DNA of 9,983 nucleotides, taken from JBGTGG01 sp041746855 (GTDB taxonomy: Bacteria > Bacteroidota > Bacteroidia > Cytophagales > Cyclobacteriaceae). The stretch is taken from the NCBI GenBank assembly GCA_041746855.1, contig JBGTGG010000190.1, forward strand, positions 1 through 9,983, read 5' to 3'. The notes beneath the pieces were generated by a model. That model had not been told where the DNA came from. It worked only from the letters and a program-made list of their open reading frames with translations, and did not search any database. Made by a program: the position numbers and the translations under genes. Of the stretch, positions 6,584-9,983 are shown piece after piece. Numbering within the stretch: position 1 is the first letter of the stretch; the number at the start of each line of letters is the position of its first letter.

Positions 6584-6847
6584 ATGGAACTTCAAGAACA
6601 ATTTGACAATGCGGTAGGTCGATCAAAAGACTTACCGCAACGTCCAGGCAATGACGAACTGCTTAATCTATATGCTTTGTATAAACAGGCAACCGATGGC
6701 GATGCAACCGGTGAACGTCCGGGTGGTTTTGATTTTAAAGCCATCGCCAAGTTCGATGCTTGGGTAGAGAAGAAAGGCATGGCAAAAGAATCGGCAATGA
6801 AGGAATACATTGATCTTGTCGATCAACTTTTTAAGAAGTATTCCTAG
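6584..6847 (+). CDS. Acyl-CoA-binding protein (ACBP)
   Basis: This is an 87-residue single-domain ACBP, a cytoplasmic carrier that binds medium- and long-chain acyl-CoA and buffers its pool. The length and all four helices match eukaryotic ACBP closely. The conserved core LYALYKQATDGD (29-40), ERPGGFDF (44-51), AKFDAWVEKKGMAKESAM (55-72) and YIDLVDQL (75-82) are in order. The ligand-binding residues known from bovine ACBP (Tyr28, Lys32, Lys54, Tyr73) correspond to Tyr30, Lys34, Lys56 and Tyr75 and are all kept; the Trp that follows Lys54 in bovine ACBP is Phe57 here. The start ATG at 6584 is chosen because it begins the ACBP fold exactly and lies one base after the gltA stop (TAA-A-ATG). Upstream in-frame codons from 6449 only read through gltA sequence. 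It likely supports fatty-acid or phospholipid metabolism. Confidence 0.95.
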   Translation: MELQEQFDNAVGRSKDLPQRPGNDELLNLYALYKQATDGDATGERPGGFDFKAIAKFDAWVEKKGMAKESAMKEYIDLVDQLFKKYS

Positions 6848-6848
6848 T

Positions 6849-7547
6849 GTGAACTGGTTCTTCCAACCCGGAATCCGTGATGGTAATCATTTCCTTGAAG
6901 AAGAAGAATTCCGACATTGTGTAAAAGTATTGCGCAAAAAAACGGGTGATGAAATCCACCTGGTGGATGGAAAGGGGAAATACTATGTGGCCACCCTGGA
7001 TGCAATTGAAAAGCACCGCTGCACCTTTACGATCAACAAGGTCGATCCCGAAAATCAAAAAGACTATTCGATTCACATTGCCGTTGCCCCTACCAAAAAC
7101 CAGGACCGGTTGGAGTGGTTTGTTGAAAAGGCAATTGAATTTGGTGTGGATGAAATTTCATTTCTCCAATGCGAACATTCTGAAAGGATCACCATCAAGC
7201 AAACACGTATTGATCGCATCGCTGTCAGTGCGATGAAGCAATCAGGGCGTGCCACGCTTCCTGTCTTTAATCCGCTAACCAATTTCAAAACATTCGTTGA
7301 AACCAATACCAGCCCGCAACGCTTCATCGCGTATGTGGACCAGGAAAATCCGGATCACCTTTTTCAATTGGCAACAAGACAAAACAACTACACCGTGTTG
7401 ATTGGCCCTGAAGGTGATTTCTCAGAAGCTGAAATTTCTCTGGCAATTGCAAACGGCTTTCAAAAAGTAAGTTTAGGAAACCACCGATTGCGCACCGAAA
7501 CCGCTGCCATCGCTGCTTGTCATATCTTACATCTTGTAAATCTGTAG
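6849..7547 (+). CDS. rsmE: 16S rRNA (uracil-1498-N3)-methyltransferase
   Basis: RsmE methylates N3 of U1498 in 16S rRNA in the assembled small subunit, using S-adenosylmethionine through a SPOUT trefoil knot. The protein has an N-terminal PUA-like RNA-binding part (about 1-70; HCVKVLRKKTGDEIHLVDGKG at 23-43) and a SPOUT part with VAPTKNQDRLEWFVEKAIEFGV (79-100), the cofactor motif IGPEGDFSEAEI (185-196) and LGNHRLRTETAA (209-220). The GTG at 6849 is preferred as start: it gives 232 residues beginning NWFFQPGI after Met, like family members, and lies one base after the ACBP stop (TAG-T-GTG). The alternative ATG at 6810 would add 13 residues unlike the family and overlap ACBP by 38 bases. The gene is probably translationally coupled to ACBP. 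Confidence 0.95.
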   Translation: MNWFFQPGIRDGNHFLEEEEFRHCVKVLRKKTGDEIHLVDGKGKYYVATLDAIEKHRCTFTINKVDPENQKDYSIHIAVAPTKNQDRLEWFVEKAIEFGVDEISFLQCEHSERITIKQTRIDRIAVSAMKQSGRATLPVFNPLTNFKTFVETNTSPQRFIAYVDQENPDHLFQLATRQNNYTVLIGPEGDFSEAEISLAIANGFQKVSLGNHRLRTETAAIAACHILHLVNL

Positions 7548-7563
7548 CACGCTCGCCCCTATT

Positions 7564-7581
7564 TGTATTTATGGAAATACA
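7564..7581. repeat. Small AT-rich inverted repeat between rsmE and the SpmA-SpmB gene
   Basis: TGTATTT (7564-7570) and AAATACA (7575-7581) pair perfectly around ATGG. It lies 17 bases after the rsmE stop and is followed by TTCGTTCTTTT, so it may act as a weak terminator for the gltA-ACBP-rsmE unit or sit in the promoter of the next gene. The AT-rich stem makes either reading uncertain. Confidence 0.25.
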
Positions 7582-7605
7582 TTCGTTCTTTTAAATAAAA
7601 ACAAC

Positions 7606-8838
7606 ATGGCATTAAACTACATCTGGTTTGGGTTCTTCATTATTGCCTTTGTAGTTGCGCTTGTGAAGCTTGTCTTTTTTCAAGACATGGCCATCTTCCC
7701 TGCCCTGCTGGATTCAACTTTTGAAATGGCCAAACTTGGTTTTGAATTATCGTTGTACCTCACCGGTGTAATGGCCTTATGGTTGGGGTTGATGAAGATT
7801 GGTGAGAAAGGTGGTATGATCCCGATCTTATCAAAACTTGTAGGCCCATTTTTTTCACGCCTGTTTCCGGAGATTCCACGCAACCATCCCGCAACAGGAT
7901 CCATTATCATGAATTTCAGTGCGAACCTACTGGGATTAGACAATGCCGCTACACCGCTCGGACTTAAAGCGATGAAGCAAATGCAAGAGCTGAACCCCAC
8001 TCCTGAGGTAGCTTCCAATGCGCAGATTATGTTCCTGGTATTGAATACCTCAGGACTTACCTTAATACCGCTTGCAATAATCCTTGACCGATCGATTCTT
8101 GGTGCTGCCAATCCAACGGATATATTTATCCCTACCTTAATTGCGACATTTTTCTCTTCGATGGGGGGATTGATTGTGATCTCCATTGTTCAGCGTATTA
8201 ATCTGTTCGATAAAGTTATACTCGCCTACATCGGTGGACTCACACTATTTGTTTCGCTCGCCATTTATTATTTTGGATCATTGCCACAAGCAGAGCTTCA
8301 ACAACAATCCAATCTCTTCAGCTCTTTTATAATCATATCGATAATCATGATGTTTCTTGCACTCGGTTGGAAAAATAAAATTCCACTGTATGAGACTTTT
8401 GTTGAAGGTGCTAAAGAAGGGTTTGAAACATCCATTAAAATTGTTCCTTATCTGATTGGCATTTTGGTTGCCATTGGGGTGTTTAGAACTTCGGGCGCAT
8501 TGGATTACCTAATTCAAGGAGTAGGATTTATCATTTCATTGACCGGTCTAAATACAGATTTTGTGGATGCCCTTCCTGTTGCCTTTCTAAAACCCCTGAG
8601 TGGTGGAGCTGCAAAAGGCATGATGGTATCCACTATTGAGACCCATGGTGTAGACTCCTTCACGGGTAGATTGGCCAGCATTTTCAGGGGCTGCACTGAA
8701 ACTACTTTTTATATTTTGGCTGTCTACTTCGGATCCGTAAATATTCGAAAAACGAGATATGCCGTTACAGTAGGTTTAATTGCTGATTTTATCGGAATTG
8801 TGGCCGGTATATTCGTAGCTTATCTCTTTTTTCATTAA
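7606..8838 (+). CDS. Nucleoside-recognition (Gate) membrane protein, SpmA-SpmB fusion
   Basis: This is a 410-residue inner-membrane protein with roughly ten hydrophobic segments, made of two nucleoside-recognition (Gate) domains. The first half (about 1-200) is SpmA-like: MIPILSKLVGPFFSRLFPEIPRNHPATGSI and the signature NLLGLDNAATPLGLKAMKQMQELNP (107-131). The second half (about 235-410) is SpmB-like: FVEGAKEGFETSIKIVPYLIGILVAI (265-290), FRTSGALD (293-300), LKPLSGGAAKGMM (328-340), GVDSFTGRLASIFRGCTETTFYILAVYFGSV (348-378). In Bacillus, SpmA and SpmB are separate proteins needed for full spore dehydration; the fusion is common in non-spore-formers, where the role is unknown and transport of a small solute is only a guess. 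The start ATG at 7606 gives a hydrophobic N-terminus. The next gene begins 10 bases after its stop. Confidence 0.92.
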   Translation: MALNYIWFGFFIIAFVVALVKLVFFQDMAIFPALLDSTFEMAKLGFELSLYLTGVMALWLGLMKIGEKGGMIPILSKLVGPFFSRLFPEIPRNHPATGSIIMNFSANLLGLDNAATPLGLKAMKQMQELNPTPEVASNAQIMFLVLNTSGLTLIPLAIILDRSILGAANPTDIFIPTLIATFFSSMGGLIVISIVQRINLFDKVILAYIGGLTLFVSLAIYYFGSLPQAELQQQSNLFSSFIIISIIMMFLALGWKNKIPLYETFVEGAKEGFETSIKIVPYLIGILVAIGVFRTSGALDYLIQGVGFIISLTGLNTDFVDALPVAFLKPLSGGAAKGMMVSTIETHGVDSFTGRLASIFRGCTETTFYILAVYFGSVNIRKTRYAVTVGLIADFIGIVAGIFVAYLFFH

Positions 8839-8848
8839 CATTGTTACT

Positions 8849-9295
8849 ATGGACAAGAAAGCGGACATCCAAAAGACCATCTACGACAACGCTAAGAGTC
8901 ATTTTCTGGGAAACTTCCCCGACTCGCTACCCATTGAACAGGCGTATGTTCACATTGGTATCTATTTGGGGTGGATCATTGATTCGGATTTGTATTCAGA
9001 ATATTTTGAGGATGAAGCCTCGAATCAAATTTTCCGATTTAAGCGAAGGGAAATATCCTGTACAATCCTAAGTGAGATTTGGGATGGCTATCTTGGCCAT
9101 GAACTCTTCAATCGGCAAGGAAACATGTTCACCTACTACTATTATGGTGGTGGGCTGTATCGCAACGATTACGATGAGTTACTGGTAAAAAGCCTGCCAT
9201 CACTTTACCATGTTACAGACACCTGGGAAAACTACGAGAAAATGAAAACCCGCATGGATATGCGTTTTCAAGACTGGCGCAAGCTGATCAGTTGA
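8849..9295 (+). CDS. DUF7832-like small cytoplasmic protein, function unknown
   Basis: This 148-residue protein has no signal peptide or membrane helix. Residues 12-50 carry a pattern I associate with DUF7832: YDNAKSHFLGNFPDSLP, then QAYVHIGIYLGWII (31-44) and a helix to LYSEYF. The middle (66-86) is helical with EIWDGYLGHEL. Residues 93-109 hold a Tyr-rich strand (MFTYYYYGGGLYRNDYD), and residues 119-131 read LYHVTDTWENYEK before an Arg/Trp-rich end. The family assignment is from memory of motif order and should be treated as moderate. It starts 10 bases after the SpmA-SpmB stop and is probably co-transcribed, though no shared function is evident. Its TGA stop directly abuts the stop of the opposing gene. 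Confidence 0.8.
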   Translation: MDKKADIQKTIYDNAKSHFLGNFPDSLPIEQAYVHIGIYLGWIIDSDLYSEYFEDEASNQIFRFKRREISCTILSEIWDGYLGHELFNRQGNMFTYYYYGGGLYRNDYDELLVKSLPSLYHVTDTWENYEKMKTRMDMRFQDWRKLIS

Positions 9296-9982
9296 TCAAT
9301 TACCGGTTAAAAATTTTCCATTTTTATCGATTATCATTTCCCGTCCATCGGAGAGTACAATAATTACTGATCCATTGTCCTCTTGGTATCTCAATGCTGA
9401 AGGATTCAGATCCAATTGATAAGGGTTTGTCCAGGCCAATCCATCTGCCCTGTAAACCTTGGAGAGCGATGCCCTGAATTTTTGACCTTCTTTTACTGAT
9501 GAAAAGTACAGGACATAAAAAATATGTTCGCCTTCATCAGAAGTGACCATTGCAACTGCACCCGGCAAGGTAGATAGTTTGAAATACTTTGGCTCCATCT
9601 TTATGGAGATGGAGATATCCGGTCTGCGTGATGGTGTTATGGTATGGAAATAACCCGTCACGTTAAGGGAATCCACATAGGCCAGACCCGCTGTATAGCG
9701 TTCATCTTCCATTACCAACATTTTATATTTTTCATTTACGGGATTTGCAAACAACGGAATACGTTCTTCACCCGTGACCAACCACCGCAATGCCTCTTCA
9801 TACCGTGCTAGCGTTTCGCTTTTTTTACGTTGCTCGCGTTCGGCAAATTCCTTAAGGGCTTTTATATAACTCTTCAACACAACTGGGTTATTGTAGGTAT
9901 TCTCTACAAAATGGCTGTAGTTGGCAACCATCGCATCCAAATCCGATTCAAATAATTTATTCGCCTTTGCCTCAAGTGTCTT
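9296..9982 (-). CDS. Unrecognised protein, C-terminal 228 residues (5' end beyond right edge)
   Basis: The frame is open from the right edge (first full codon 9982-9980) to TGA at 9298-9296, with no stop upstream. An ATG at 9931-9929 and a TTG at 9940-9938 are in frame, but the codons before them keep a coding-like pattern (KTLEAKANKLFESDL), so the gene most likely starts outside the window. The first 70 or so visible residues look helical and charged (ALKEFAEREQRKKSETLARYEEAL). The remainder looks like beta strands, with Gly/Asp turns and short hydrophobic stretches such as IFYVLYFSSV, VIIVLSDGREMII and DKNGKFL at the end, in the manner of a beta-sandwich or propeller blade. I recognise no family and do not assign a function. 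It is convergent with the DUF7832-like gene with no bases between the stops. Confidence 0.75.
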   Translation of the reverse strand, partial: KTLEAKANKLFESDLDAMVANYSHFVENTYNNPVVLKSYIKALKEFAEREQRKKSETLARYEEALRWLVTGEERIPLFANPVNEKYKMLVMEDERYTAGLAYVDSLNVTGYFHTITPSRRPDISISIKMEPKYFKLSTLPGAVAMVTSDEGEHIFYVLYFSSVKEGQKFRASLSKVYRADGLAWTNPYQLDLNPSALRYQEDNGSVIIVLSDGREMIIDKNGKFLTGN

Positions 9983-9983
9983 T

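Noticed and set aside
7680..8186. 168-codon minus-strand frame
   Set aside because: It is antisense to the SpmA half of the fusion protein, where the plus-strand signatures are unmistakable.
9929..9940. A start codon for the right-edge gene at TTG 9940 or ATG 9931
   Set aside because: The frame continues open to the edge with sensible coding sequence, so the true start is probably outside the window.

Overview
The window looks like a chromosomal housekeeping segment of a Bacteroidota bacterium, most likely of the Cytophagales type. The evidence is moderate-to-low GC with very AT-rich intergenic DNA, almost no Shine-Dalgarno sequences, -7 boxes of the Bacteroidota form TAnnTTTG, a long-permease ABC exporter of the MacB/FtsX kind, a bacterial acyl-CoA-binding protein, a fused SpmA-SpmB protein and a Lys/Ala-rich histone H1-like protein. 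This assignment is an inference from gene content; there is no rRNA or marker phylogeny here. I see no tRNA, rRNA, CRISPR array, insertion sequence, integrase or prophage gene.

Layout. 1-1171 (-): the first 390 residues of an ABC exporter permease that runs off the left edge, with a -7-like box and a perfect 8-bp-arm inverted repeat upstream. 1373-1711 (-): a small protein with a Lys/Thr-rich tail, a good promoter upstream and a strong hairpin terminator downstream. 1839-2450 (-): a YdeI-like DUF1801/OmdA protein. 2607-2918 (+): an H1-like protein about 40% lysine. 2975-3526 (-): a PlsC-like acyltransferase, convergent with the H1-like gene and sharing a bidirectional terminator with it. 3617-5205 (+): a two-gene unit of a polytopic membrane protein, whose C-terminus resembles a potassium-channel pore with a degenerate filter, followed by an SPFH/prohibitin-like protein. 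5296-7547 (+): citrate synthase, acyl-CoA-binding protein and RsmE, joined by two successive 1-nt gaps. 7606-9295 (+): SpmA-SpmB fusion, then a DUF7832-like small protein. 9296-9982 (-): the C-terminal 228 residues of an unrecognised protein that enters from the right edge; its stop codon directly abuts the stop of the preceding gene.

How the genes fit together. The clearest functional block is gltA-ACBP-rsmE. Citrate synthase consumes acetyl-CoA, ACBP buffers long-chain acyl-CoA and RsmE modifies 16S rRNA, so the block is probably a co-expressed housekeeping operon rather than a single pathway. The channel-like protein plus SPFH protein is the most interesting pair, since SPFH proteins scaffold membrane complexes. 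Two unrelated small proteins with basic tails lie within about 1.6 kb of each other. I found no convincing new defence, mobile or biosynthetic system; the findings below are individual oddities worth checking.
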